Of a DNA stretch of 64,000 nucleotides, positions 17,370-25,954 are shown piece after piece (position 1 is the first letter of the stretch; every line of letters starts with the position of its first letter). Made by a program: the position numbers and the translations under genes. The notes under the pieces are model-generated. The model had not been told where the DNA came from. It searched no databases and saw nothing but the letters and a program-made list of their open reading frames with translations. This stretch comes from Loigolactobacillus bifermentans DSM 20003 (GTDB lineage: Bacteria; Bacillota; Bacilli; Lactobacillales; Lactobacillaceae): assembly GCF_001434575.1 (NCBI RefSeq), contig NZ_AZDA01000021.1, positions 1 to 64,000 of the forward strand, in the 5' to 3' direction.

Positions 17370-19352
17370 ATGGCCTTTTTAGAATTACGCGACATTCAGA
17401 AAGCCTATTACTTAGGCAAGGAAGCATTTCCGGTTTTAAACGGGATCGACTTGGATTTTGAATTAGGCGAATTTGTCTCAATTCTGGGGGAATCTGGCGG
17501 CGGTAAATCAACGTTAATGAATATTATCGGCGGCTTGGATCGGCAATTTGAAGGTTCAGTGACCATCAATGGTCAGAAGCTAGATCACACCAAAGAAAAG
17601 CAGCTCGACGATTATCGTCGGGGGACCATCGGCTATATTTACCAGTCCTATAACTTGATCAGTCATTTAAATGTGTTGGAAAATGTGCTCGTTTCTTTAG
17701 ACATGACGGCTTTAAATGGGGCACAACGTAAAGCCCGAGCAGAATCGCTACTTGAACAAGTCGGTTTAAGTGACCAAATGAAGAAACATCCCAACCAACT
17801 TTCTGGTGGTCAAAAGCAACGGGTGGCCATTGCGCGGGCGTTAGCCAGTGATCCGCAAGTCATCATCGCTGACGAACCCACCGGCGCCTTGGATGCCAAA
17901 AACACACAAGAAGTATTAGGGTTATTAGAACAAATCGCTAAAGATGGCAAGTTGGTGATCGCCGTCACGCATTCTCAGGAAGTGGCAAACCATGGCACAC
18001 GAATCGTTCATTTAGCAGAGGGGAAGATCGATGGCGATACCCGCTTGAAACCCGCCTATCCGCAACCTGAAAATGTTGACAAGATTCCACCACGAAAATT
18101 GTCAGCATTGGCCAGTTACCGTACGGCATTCAAGCATTTAACCTACAATTTTTGGCGCAACTCATTGATCATGTTAGGCACAGGAATCGGGATTTTTGCC
18201 GTATTACTGTTTAGTGGCTTGGGCAATGGGGTCAATGGTTACATTCAGGATCAGATCAATGCCATGGTGAACCCACATTCAGTCACATTGGTAAAGAATC
18301 CTTCAGGCAAGAAAATGAGTGTTGAAAAAATTCAGGCCTCGATGCAAGAATATGCCAATGACCCTGCAAAGTTAGCCATTGCAGACCATCAAGTTCAGCA
18401 TTTAAAGCAGATCAAAGGGGTCAGCAAAGTTGAACCAGGCTACCAATTTAACACTTATACGTTAAGTTATAACAAACAAAATGTGAACGCTAGCGGGTTC
18501 CAAACTTGGACCAAAGCCTATGCGTCCGATACCATTAAATCGGGGCACAAACCAGGCGCCAATGAAATTGTCTTGGATAAAAAACAAGCGTTACAGCTCA
18601 ATAACAATCAAAATTACAAAGCCTTGTTAGGTAAAACTGTCAAAGTCACCTTGCCAACGGTGGATGCGCAAAACCACCCCGTGCAAGTTACCGGGCAACT
18701 GAAAGTCGTTGGGTTTACCAATGGCGGCCAAACTGGGGCCATCACAAGCACCAATTATCAAACCATGCGCAACTTGTTAAGTAAGGCCAAGGCGGCCACT
18801 GACGCTAATTTTGTGTCAGTGAACGTCAATAACTTGAAACAAGTGACCCAAACGGCCAAACGCATTCAAAATTACAAAGATCATGGGAAATACGTTTTTG
18901 GGGCCATCACAGTGGGCGATATTTTAAAGACGGTTAACCGTTATGTCAGTTTAGCATCAACTGTTTTAGGCGCGATTGCCGGTATTTCACTGATCGTTTC
19001 GGCGTTAATGATCATTGTGACTATGTATATGTCGGTTTCCGAACGGACCAAAGAAATCGGAATTCTCCGCGCATTAGGCGAACGGAAAAAAGACATTCGG
19101 CGGTTGTTTACCTCTGAATCGATTTTCATCGGTTTATTCTCCGCTGTTTTAGCCTTAGTATTGGCTTATGGCGCCAGCGCAGCATTAAATCATGCGTTGT
19201 ACCATATGGTGAAGGCGAATATCGTCCAAATTAGCGGTGGTAATATCATCTTTGCCTTTGCGGCAGCGATTATTATCTCCTTTATTGCGGCCCTATTGCC
19301 AGCTCGCCGCGCATCAAAACTCAACCCGATCGACGCGTTATCGGCCGATTAA
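17370..19352 (+). CDS. MacB-like ABC transporter, fused ATPase and permease
   Basis: A 660-aa fusion. Residues 1-225 form an ABC ATPase of the LolD/MacB type with Walker A GESGGGKST (40-48), signature LSGGQKQR and Walker B VIIADEPTGALD. The permease part has a TM near residue 270, a large extracytoplasmic region (about 290-520) and three C-terminal helices of the FtsX fold. ATG 17370 has GGGGGG nine bases upstream; an open frame of 54 codons upstream crosses a terminator and is rejected. Such single-chain transporters export peptides, antibiotics or lipoproteins. No HlyD-like partner or regulator is adjacent, so the substrate is open. Confidence 0.88.
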   Translation: MAFLELRDIQKAYYLGKEAFPVLNGIDLDFELGEFVSILGESGGGKSTLMNIIGGLDRQFEGSVTINGQKLDHTKEKQLDDYRRGTIGYIYQSYNLISHLNVLENVLVSLDMTALNGAQRKARAESLLEQVGLSDQMKKHPNQLSGGQKQRVAIARALASDPQVIIADEPTGALDAKNTQEVLGLLEQIAKDGKLVIAVTHSQEVANHGTRIVHLAEGKIDGDTRLKPAYPQPENVDKIPPRKLSALASYRTAFKHLTYNFWRNSLIMLGTGIGIFAVLLFSGLGNGVNGYIQDQINAMVNPHSVTLVKNPSGKKMSVEKIQASMQEYANDPAKLAIADHQVQHLKQIKGVSKVEPGYQFNTYTLSYNKQNVNASGFQTWTKAYASDTIKSGHKPGANEIVLDKKQALQLNNNQNYKALLGKTVKVTLPTVDAQNHPVQVTGQLKVVGFTNGGQTGAITSTNYQTMRNLLSKAKAATDANFVSVNVNNLKQVTQTAKRIQNYKDHGKYVFGAITVGDILKTVNRYVSLASTVLGAIAGISLIVSALMIIVTMYMSVSERTKEIGILRALGERKKDIRRLFTSESIFIGLFSAVLALVLAYGASAALNHALYHMVKANIVQISGGNIIFAFAAAIIISFIAALLPARRASKLNPIDALSAD

Positions 19353-19358
19353 GGGATC

Positions 19359-19386
19359 AAAAAACACCTTTGCGAAGGTGTTTTTT
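19359..19386. terminator. Bidirectional terminator between the ABC gene and the SUKH pair
   Basis: AAAAAACACCTT and AAGGTGTTTTTT form a perfect 12-bp stem with a TGCG loop. A- and T-runs on the two sides allow action on both strands. Confidence 0.85.
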
Positions 19387-19897
19387 AGTCCGTAAACCAC
19401 CGCCAAGCGGTAACGTGACCAGGACTGACTAAAAAAGCCGCAAAAAATTGATATAACGTATCTTGAAATTGCCGACCATTGCTGACTTTAAAGGTCAAAC
19501 GTTCCGCTGCTGATTGGGTTAGATCCAAGGTGACAAAATCGCGTTGATTGAATTTGAAAAAGGTAAAATTGCTAAGCTTAGCGAACAGTGGGTTTTGCAA
19601 TTTAGTTTGGTGTAATTTGATGAGTTCTTGGTAGGACAATAAGCGACCTAAAGCGTGCTGTGGCTTGGTTTTTGAGCTAAAAAAATCAATGCCATTACTG
19701 CATTTTAATAATGTGATCAGATCTGCTGGCACGTTTAACGCTGCCAACGCCGCGGCCTGTTGGACCGTGATGCCAGCATAGATCCGAAACGTAGTTGGCA
19801 ATAGCGTTTGCGTCTGCTGCCAAACATAAAACGTTTCATTTGATTGCTGAAAATCAGCTAATTGCTGATAAAGTTGCTGCATTTGCTGTTGTGTCAC
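19385..19897 (-). CDS. SUKH (SMI1/KNR4)-like protein, copy 1
   Basis: A 170-aa soluble protein. The segment VPADLITLLKCSNGIDFF, followed by LLSYQELIKLH, resembles the core of the SMI1/KNR4 (SUKH) fold, in which a helix and an NG turn precede a beta-rich part. Translation starts at GTG 19897 with AGGGGG eight bases before it. It lies 18 bases behind a paralogue with the same plan, so the two form an operon. SUKH proteins are often immunity proteins against contact-dependent or secreted nuclease toxins. No toxin gene is nearby, so this role is inference. Confidence 0.65.
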   Translation of the reverse strand: MTQQQMQQLYQQLADFQQSNETFYVWQQTQTLLPTTFRIYAGITVQQAAALAALNVPADLITLLKCSNGIDFFSSKTKPQHALGRLLSYQELIKLHQTKLQNPLFAKLSNFTFFKFNQRDFVTLDLTQSAAERLTFKVSNGRQFQDTLYQFFAAFLVSPGHVTAWRWFTD

Positions 19898-19915
19898 GTC
19901 AATGCCCCCTAAATG

Positions 19916-20410
19916 TTATTCGATATCGCCGCCAGGAATATAGCCGCCATAATTTAAAAAATGGTTGAGAAAATCTGTTAGGCTTGCGCGTAGTTCTAAG
20001 CCGCTGGGACAGATCAAGGCCAGCGTTTCGGCATCAGAACGCTGCCAGTCACATGCCACCGGGCCGAGATCTTGTAAGTATAGAAAAGCCAATTCTGATG
20101 ACTTGATCAATGGGTGAGGCGCATTTAATTGTTGTAGCTGGTCAAAGCTCAGTAATTCCGCTGCGTAAAGTGTTGGGTCATCAGGCCAACACATCAGCCT
20201 TAGCCCATTGCTAAGCTTAAGCAATGTGATCAGATCGGCTGGATAATGTTGTTCGGCCAGCTGTTGGGCCTGTTGTGTGGTGATGCCCGTTGTCACCTGA
20301 AAAGTTGTCGGATAAAAGCCGCCGGATAAGTTGTACTGGTACAACAGCTTATCAGATTGAATGAATTGACAAATTTGTTGATAAAATGCCGTAATCGCAG
20401 TTGCAGTCAT
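19916..20410 (-). CDS. SUKH (SMI1/KNR4)-like protein, copy 2
   Basis: A 164-aa paralogue of the downstream gene. Shared motifs are YPTTFQVTTGIT (LPTTFRIYAGIT in copy 1), YPADLITLLKLSNGLRL and ELLSFDQLQQL. Identity is concentrated in the first 90 residues while the C-terminal halves diverge, a pattern seen in duplicated immunity genes. The ATG at 20410 has AAGGAAG upstream. It is the first gene of the pair and is divergent from the SOS-type promoter and IS element at 20517. Confidence 0.65.
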   Translation of the reverse strand: MTATAITAFYQQICQFIQSDKLLYQYNLSGGFYPTTFQVTTGITTQQAQQLAEQHYPADLITLLKLSNGLRLMCWPDDPTLYAAELLSFDQLQQLNAPHPLIKSSELAFLYLQDLGPVACDWQRSDAETLALICPSGLELRASLTDFLNHFLNYGGYIPGGDIE

Positions 20411-20516
20411 GGAAACACTTCCTTACAGTTTGAATTAAAGTTTAACAAAAAAATGATCACCTGCAAAATTTTCGCATATCCGTTAAATGGCCGCAAATTA
20501 ATTAGCCGAAAGGAAC

Positions 20517-20566
20517 TTGTGTTCGTATCCGAAACATGCTATGCTGAATATAAGAACAAACGTTCT
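20517..20566 (+). promoter_or_regulatory. SOS-type promoter with LexA (DinR) box
   Basis: TTGTGT (20517-20522), 17 bases, TATGCT (20540-20545) is a usable promoter. AGAACAAACGTTCT (20553-20566) fits the Gram-positive LexA box CGAACRNRYGTTYC at 12 of 14 positions and covers the expected start of transcription. It now reads into the IS element; before insertion it drove the YolD-like gene whose body starts at 22180. Confidence 0.7.
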
Positions 20567-20607
20567 AACAAATGGAGCGGGTGATAAGAATGGAGGTGAA
20601 TATAAAC

Positions 20608-22014
20608 GTGGCTAAAACGTTAAAAAATGGTCGTAAAAAGCGGACGGTGACACTGACGGTTTCAGATATGGATTATCATTTTGGTGTCAAACGTGTGATG
20701 TTTCCAAGTTCAGCACAGAAACAAATCATTAAACAAAATTCTGATGCATTCCGCTTCATTTACAACCGATTAGTTGCGACAACGCGAGACATTTGGAGTT
20801 ATCAGAAATTGATTGAAAAATGCCGTAAACAATACGAACATTCACATAATGATTGGTTTTTAAACCAAATTTCAGTTTTAGAAACTGAAATACCACTGCT
20901 TAGGCAACAGATCTATAATGTCACGAGCATTAAGAATCAATACAAGTGGTTATGTAAAAACAAGAATCTAGATTCATTGATGTTTTTCAAAGCAAAATCA
21001 GCCTATCAAGCTGCTTGGAATATGTTTCGTAAAGTTCATCACGCCGGTATACCGAAATTTCACAAAAAATCATATGATCTACGGTATCAAACCGCTTATC
21101 TTAAGCACAACATTGAGCTTTTAGATCGGACACACGTCAAACTGCCTAAGATCGGTCGTATTCGCATCAAACAACTGCCAAATTAGTTGATGAAACGTGA
21201 CGATATTAAGCTCAGTACAGTTAGTCTTAAAATGGATGCTTGTGGTCGCTATTATATTTCCTTTCAACTTGCTTCAAATAACCCTTTCAAAACAAAACTC
21301 CCTAAAACAAATCATAGCGTTGGTATTGATCTCAATTTGGAAAACTTTTTAACTGATTCAGACAACAATATTGTTGATAATCCACATTTCTTTCAAAAAT
21401 CAGAGGCTAAACTTGCAAAAGCGCAACGTGTCTTATCTCGTCGTAAACGTCGTGCTAAAAAGGAAAATCGTCAGTTAAAAGACGCTAAAAATTATCAAAA
21501 ACAACGTCAAAAAGTTGCGTTTTTACACCGACGTGTTAGACAACAACGTCAAAACTTGCTACATCAAACCAGTAAGGCAATCATCGAAAACCAAGATCTC
21601 GTCATTACTGAGGAATTACGTAGTCAGAATCTTTTAAAAAATCACGCTTTAGCAAATCGCATTTCAGATGTTGGTTGGCGGACTTTTCTAGCACAATTAG
21701 AGTATAAAGCTGAATTGTATGGTAAAGAATTCAGAACGGTTAACCCAAGATTTACCACACAGATCTGTCACGATTGTGGCTTTAGAATGGGCACACATGG
21801 AACGCATAAGTTAACGCTTGACATGCGTCAATGGACCTGTCCGCATTGTCACAGTTTCCATATTCGAGATCATAACGCTGCTTTGAACATTAAGGCTAAA
21901 GGTCTTGCGAACGGACCAACAGTAAAGCAATCAAAACCTAAAACGAAGAAAAAACCAAACATTGAACTGACAGCTTCTGGCTGTAAGATCATCCGGGGTA
22001 TGGCAACTGTCTGA
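20608..22014 (+). pseudogene. tnpB: TnpB RNA-guided nuclease of the IS605 group, interrupted by an in-frame TAG
   Basis: The full frame (GTG 20608, GGAGG upstream) is 468 codons long and has a single TAG at 21184-21186, after QLPN; the frame continues unshifted behind it. The RuvC residues are intact: Asp in VGIDLNLENF, Glu in VITEELRS, Asp in RDHNAALNI. So is the zinc ribbon (CHDC...CPHC). TnpB proteins cut DNA guided by an RNA from the element's 3' end. The stop separates the N-terminal RNA-binding half from the catalytic half. A recent nonsense mutation is most likely; readthrough or a split protein restarting at 21187/21190 are alternatives. Confidence 0.82.
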
Positions 22015-22179
22015 AAAGACTTAATCACCTCGTTAATTTAGTCAACTGTCGAACCAATGGCGACAAGTATTTCGGTACAAGTCGCTAAGTTCGAATGACC
22101 TAAATAAGTTGTAATTGCATTAGAGGCGTGAAGGGCTAATGTACTTACAAACTCGGTTCTTTAGAGCCGAGTAGTTGAT
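22015..22179 (+). ncRNA. Probable omega-RNA (reRNA) region at the right end of the IS
   Basis: In IS605-group elements the right end downstream of and overlapping tnpB is transcribed into a guide RNA whose guide is the flanking host DNA. The region has several short hairpins and the terminal hairpin at 22151-22172. By this logic the guide would begin TTGGAACAGC (from 22180). This is inferred from the family; no boundary can be read directly. Confidence 0.45.
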
Positions 22180-22582
22180 TTGGAACAGCAGCAAGTGGCA
22201 GCCAAGCCGCAGCCGGTTCAACCAGGGATGCGATTCAGCGCCCTAGAAGCATTATTGCAACGCGCTTGGAAACAAAGCCAGGCCGTGACCATTCAACCTG
22301 ATGTCCTAGCATATGGCCAGTACGTTGCCGAAATTCAAGGGGTTCATGGTGGGCTTTGAAGCCGGACAGGTCTATTTACAAACGCAAGATGGCCACATTT
22401 GCACGATTGCAATTGCGGTGATTCACACCGACCCATTATCGACCACATTAAAAAAGTCCAGCATGCGCTGGACTGATAAATTTATAGAGCTTCTGTTAAT
22501 GGTTGTTGTTGGGTGTGCTGCATTAATTTTGCGATACCGCGACAAGCTTGGGCTAATGCCTCATCACTTGCTGCATAGCTAA
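22180..22582 (+). pseudogene. YolD-like protein gene, separated from its promoter by the IS and frameshifted
   Basis: From TTG 22180 the frame encodes LEQQQ...MRFSALEALLQRAWK...YGQYVAEIQG and then stops. One base further the frame resumes as FMVGFEAGQVYLQTQDGHICTI...IHTDP. Together this looks like a YolD-type protein, a small partner of UmuC-like polymerases. The shift is at a run of four G (22339-22342); removing one restores it. The IS at 20586-22179 cuts the gene off from its ribosome site and LexA-controlled promoter. The similarity ends near 22450; the rest of the frame runs into a terminator. No umuC gene is adjacent. Confidence 0.55.
22449..22474 (-). terminator. Intrinsic terminator of the aminotransferase gene
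   Basis: AGTCCAGC and GCTGGACT form a perfect 8-bp stem with an ATGC loop. Seven bases rich in A on the plus strand give the T run on the minus strand. Confidence 0.75.
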
Positions 22583-23672
22583 TGCGAATGTAGCGTTCGC
22601 CACCAGGGCCAAAGGCAGCCCCGGCAATCACAGCCACTTTTTGATCATAGGCTAATTGTCGTGCAAATTCCCAACTATCACCTTTAAAGCTGGCTGGTAT
22701 TTTAGCAAATACGTAAAAGGCGCCATTTGGTCGGGCGACTTCAAAGCCGAGTTGCTGCAAGTGTTCCCGCACGTAATCTCGGCGGCGTTGGTAAATTTTA
22801 ACCATTGGGGCGCAATCATTTTGACCGTGCTTCATGGCTTCAATGGCCGCATACTGCACAAAAGTGGTGGGCATGGTGACCATGTATTGGTGAGCTTTCA
22901 ACATTTCAGCCATTAAGTCTTTTGGCGCAAAGGCAAACCCTAGCCGCCACCCTGTCATGGCATGTGACTTTGAAAGGCCATTGATTACAATCGTCTGTTC
23001 AGGTAGTAATTCACCCATTGACGTATGTTTTTGACCGTAAGTTAATTCGGCATAGATCTCATCGCTTAAGACCCACAGTTGTTCCTGTTTCAAAATGGCA
23101 GCTAAGGCTTGCATTTCAGACCGCGTGTAGGCAATGCCAGTTGGATTGCTAGGGGCATTTAAAACGATGGCTTTAACGTGGTCCTGACGGTGTTGGTCTA
23201 AAACCGTTTGTAACCGTTCTGGAGTCAACACGAAATCATCAGCGCTGGTATCTACTAGAATGGGTGTGGCGTGTTGTAATTTGATCAATGGTAAGTACAG
23301 TGGATAAATTGGTGTCGGGACGATCACTGAATCACCAGGCTGTAATAAAGCTTGAAAACTGGCAGAGACGCCTTCGGTTGCGCCAACGGTTACCAATGTG
23401 TTTTCAGCAGTGTAGTTTAAATTGAATTTTTGATTGTAGTAATTGGCGGCTGCTTCACGAAGTTCTGGCAAACCGGCAATTGGTGTGTAGTGAGATTCAT
23501 TTGCGGCAATGGCCGAAATTGCCGCCATTTTAATATGCGCTGGCGTTGAAAAGTTTGGTTCACCTAGCGTTAATTTGACGATGCCAGGAATCTGGCCGAC
23601 TTCTTGATCGAATTGGCGTAGTGGGGATTGTTTTAAGCCTTTTAGGATTTGATTCGTATCATCACGGAACAT
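22482..23672 (-). CDS. Class I/II pyridoxal-phosphate aminotransferase, PatA-like
   Basis: A 396-aa fold-type I aminotransferase. SNPTG, the lysine motif NGLSKSHAMTGWRLGF that binds pyridoxal phosphate, and a C-terminal YIRISYA arginine motif are all present. The closest group by eye is the PatA / aromatic aminotransferase branch, which in Bacillus acts on N-acetyl-L,L-diaminopimelate. No other lysine pathway genes lie nearby, so the substrate is uncertain. ATG 23672 is chosen because GGAGG lies eight bases upstream; a TTG five codons earlier overlaps that site. It is a single gene with its own terminator. Confidence 0.9.
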   Translation of the reverse strand: MFRDDTNQILKGLKQSPLRQFDQEVGQIPGIVKLTLGEPNFSTPAHIKMAAISAIAANESHYTPIAGLPELREAAANYYNQKFNLNYTAENTLVTVGATEGVSASFQALLQPGDSVIVPTPIYPLYLPLIKLQHATPILVDTSADDFVLTPERLQTVLDQHRQDHVKAIVLNAPSNPTGIAYTRSEMQALAAILKQEQLWVLSDEIYAELTYGQKHTSMGELLPEQTIVINGLSKSHAMTGWRLGFAFAPKDLMAEMLKAHQYMVTMPTTFVQYAAIEAMKHGQNDCAPMVKIYQRRRDYVREHLQQLGFEVARPNGAFYVFAKIPASFKGDSWEFARQLAYDQKVAVIAGAAFGPGGERYIRISYAASDEALAQACRGIAKLMQHTQQQPLTEAL

Positions 23673-23867
23673 ATTTTCGACCTCCAAATCTTTCTACAAA
23701 ACGTAACTGATTGATTAATGTTACTGTACGCTATTTTTTGAATAAAATAAAACTAAACTTTATCAAACTAAGTTGAATTAAATTCATCTATCAGCCGCTT
23801 CAAAAGCTTTTCAAAGTGACTTTCGGTACGCTGATAGTAGTAGATAAAATTTGAAGAGGTGATGCGC

Positions 23868-25064
23868 ATGCAACAAGCACTGATGATCAATGTGGGAAGC
23901 TCATCCTTAAAATGGCAGTTATTTGATTTGGCGACGCAACAAGCCATTGCGACAGGCTTAGCCGAACGGTTAAACGCGGCCCAATCGATTTTTAAAATCA
24001 AGTTTCAAGGTCAGGTGACGCAAATTCAACAGGATCAGCTGACCCTTAAGCAAGTCGCAACGTTGTTAGTCGAAAAATTGCCAGCGCTGGGGCTGATACA
24101 ACAATGGTCTGATTTAGCAGCGATTGGACATCGCGTGGTTGCTGGCGGGGAACGCTTTAAGCAGCCCGTCCGACTGTCAGCGACTGTTTTGGCCGAATTA
24201 GCAACGCTTAGCGATTTGGCGCCGTTACATAATCCACCGGCACTGCGATTCATTGATACCATGCGTCAGGTTGTTCCAAAGGTGCCCCAATACGCTGTCT
24301 TTGACAGTCAATTTTTTACGACATTACCTGAATTAAATGCCATCTACAGATTACCTTATGAGTTGACCCAACAACTTCAAATTAGGCGGTATGGGGAGCA
24401 TGGCATCAGTCATGGTTACCTCGCTCAACAGGCCGCACAAGTGCTGCACCAGCCTTTGGCAGCCTTAAAATTGGTGACACTCCATTTAGGTAGTGGCGCT
24501 TCAGCAACAGCCATTAAAGACGGCCAGGCTTTTGACACATCGATGGGGCTGACGCCTTTAACGGGTTTAACCATGGGGACCCGTGCCGGCGACATTGATC
24601 CGGCCATTGTGCCTTATTTGATGAAAAAGCTAGACCTGGCAACACCAGAAGCCGTCCTGACGCTGTTAAACACCCAGTCAGGGTTACGCGGGATTTCTGG
24701 AATTTCAACCGATATGCGCGATTTAACGGCGCAAGCCGCAACGCAGCCTCGCGCACAATTGGCAATCGATATTTTTGTCAATCGTGTGGTGAAATACGTA
24801 GGCAGTTACTTTGCAGAAATGCAAGGTATCGATGCCATCGTGTTTTCTGGCGGCATTGGTGAAAATGATGCCGCAGTACGCGCACAAATTTGTCGACAAC
24901 TATCTGTATTTGGCATCGCGCTTGATCCGGCACGTAATCGTCATCAGCACACAGGAATCATCAGTACGCCAACTTCCGCCATTAAAGTGTTACGGTTGCC
25001 GACTAACGAGGAATTGGCGATGCTACAACTCTTACAACGTTCCGGTGAATTAAAGGAATCATAG
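23868..25064 (+). CDS. ackA: Acetate kinase (copy 1)
   Basis: A 398-aa ASKHA kinase that makes acetate and ATP from acetyl phosphate. INVGSSSLKWQLF (residues 7-19), IGHRVVAGGERF, LHLGSGASATA, DTSMGLTPLTGLTMGTR and FSGGIGEND are family motifs with the catalytic residues. ATG 23868 is preferred over GTG 23859 and ATG 23862 by its nine-base spacing from GAGG. It is shorter on conserved lysines and more Gln/Leu-rich than copy 2 at 48588, so the two are old paralogues. It stands alone behind the divergent aminotransferase. Lactobacilli often keep two or three ack genes. Confidence 0.93.
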   Translation: MQQALMINVGSSSLKWQLFDLATQQAIATGLAERLNAAQSIFKIKFQGQVTQIQQDQLTLKQVATLLVEKLPALGLIQQWSDLAAIGHRVVAGGERFKQPVRLSATVLAELATLSDLAPLHNPPALRFIDTMRQVVPKVPQYAVFDSQFFTTLPELNAIYRLPYELTQQLQIRRYGEHGISHGYLAQQAAQVLHQPLAALKLVTLHLGSGASATAIKDGQAFDTSMGLTPLTGLTMGTRAGDIDPAIVPYLMKKLDLATPEAVLTLLNTQSGLRGISGISTDMRDLTAQAATQPRAQLAIDIFVNRVVKYVGSYFAEMQGIDAIVFSGGIGENDAAVRAQICRQLSVFGIALDPARNRHQHTGIISTPTSAIKVLRLPTNEELAMLQLLQRSGELKES

Positions 25065-25216
25065 TCCCAAAAGAATCTTAGACTTTAACCGCCAAGGCTG
25101 GTATTCTATAATGTGAAAGTTTATTTTGTCATTGCGAAATAAACATTAGCGCGTTTAGGGGGCGAGTTTACCTCCAATAGCAAAATTGACATGAGAGAAT
25201 CTGGGGGGACTTGGTG

Positions 25217-25471
25217 GTGTCACGTTTTACAAATTATCGCGTGAATTGTCGGGTGATTTTAATTTGCCGCACGCAACAAGGAACAATTGCGCGTTTGCAT
25301 TACGAACGGCCGCAAACCGCCAGCGATGCAGCATTATTGGCGGAAGCCCGCCAAGTATTTTTAAAATTACGTCAAGCAGGCGTTAATCAAATCACGATGT
25401 TGCTGGCCACTGGGGTGGCACGCAATCGACGTCAATACCGTAAAATGATCAATGACTATTTAATTATGTAA
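25217..25471 (+). CDS. Small hypothetical protein, 84 aa
   Basis: Unrecognised basic protein starting MSRFTNYRVN, with a hydrophobic strand (CRVILICRT) and two helices (ASDAALLAEARQVFLKLRQAG and the C-terminal RRQYRKMINDYLI). GTG 25217 has GGGGGG eight bases upstream; TTG and GTG alternatives lie three and six bases earlier. It is followed by two terminators in a row. It is not membrane-bound. Function unknown. Confidence 0.55.
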   Translation: MSRFTNYRVNCRVILICRTQQGTIARLHYERPQTASDAALLAEARQVFLKLRQAGVNQITMLLATGVARNRRQYRKMINDYLIM

Positions 25472-25477
25472 GGTCAA

Positions 25478-25548
25478 CCGTCTTGAGAAATCAGGCGGCT
25501 TTTTTAATTTAACGATTTGCCAATATTTCCCTTGGCAAGTCGTTTTTT
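25478..25548 (+). terminator. Two successive intrinsic terminators
   Basis: First hairpin: CCGTCTTGA with TCAGGCGG (25478-25498) and six T. Second: AACGATTTGCCAA with TTGGCAAGTCGTT (25511-25544) and T6. Together they insulate the sorbitol operon from upstream transcription. Confidence 0.75.
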
Positions 25549-25662
25549 GTTGTTTTATGAGAAAAATTTAACTGTGTTCCATCAACCTTCTCATCGATTG
25601 GTGCTTTGCTCGACTTTGCATTTAAGACGTTTTTTATTGCAAATGCCAAGTGCTGTTTTATA

Positions 25663-25723
25663 TAATGCTTATACTGTTAATAAGCATTAAATTATTATAA
25701 AATGATAAATTATCTTTTATAAT
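25663..25723 (+). promoter_or_regulatory. Two inverted repeats upstream of the sorbitol operon
   Basis: TAATGCTTA/TAAGCATTA (25663-25671 with 25681-25689) is a perfect 9-bp dyad with 9-base spacing. ATTATAAAA/TTTTATAAT (25694-25702 with 25715-25723) is a second with 12-base spacing. They lie in an AT-rich stretch about 230-290 bases before gutF and are candidate binding sites for GutR or another regulator. The 483-base gap 25472-25954 holds no gene. Confidence 0.45.
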
Positions 25724-25867
25724 GCACCTTTTTGTGAATTGGTATAGATTGCGTCATTGCAATGAGTATTGTTACACAAACTACTATGAAATAGGAGGCT
25801 GAATTGGTTTTTTAATAGCTTGATACAATTCTTTGCACAAGTGAATGAAATTGTGTGTATTAAACGA

Positions 25868-25881
25868 TGTAAGCGTTCACG
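25868..25881 (+). promoter_or_regulatory. cre site of the sorbitol operon
   Basis: TGTAAGCGTTCACG matches the CcpA operator consensus at 13 of 14 positions. It lies just downstream of a possible promoter (TTGCAC, 17 bases, TGTATT, ending near 25860), so repression by CcpA in the presence of glucose is expected. Confidence 0.75.
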
Positions 25882-25954
25882 TTATGATGAATTTGCAATT
25901 AAGAGCGCACAGTGTCAATACGCTAAACGCTTCATTATAAATAAGGAGTTGTTC

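Larger units (their letters stand above)
20586..22179 (+). mobile_element. IS200/IS605-group element carrying only tnpB
   Basis: The element carries tnpB and no tnpA. The right end has a subterminal hairpin (ACTCGGTTC / GAGCCGAGT, 22151-22172) followed by TAGTTGAT, typical of this group. The left flank ends in GGGTGAT (to 20585). Joining the flanks 20585|22180 restores a GGAG ribosome site with an 8-base spacing to a TTG start and an open YolD-like frame, which fixes both ends. There is no target duplication, as expected for this family. Transposition would need TnpA from elsewhere. Confidence 0.75.

Noticed and set aside
25820-25954. 45-codon N-terminal extension of sorbitol-6-phosphate dehydrogenase
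   Set aside because: It spans the cre site and lacks a ribosome site; AAGGAG stands right before the internal ATG.
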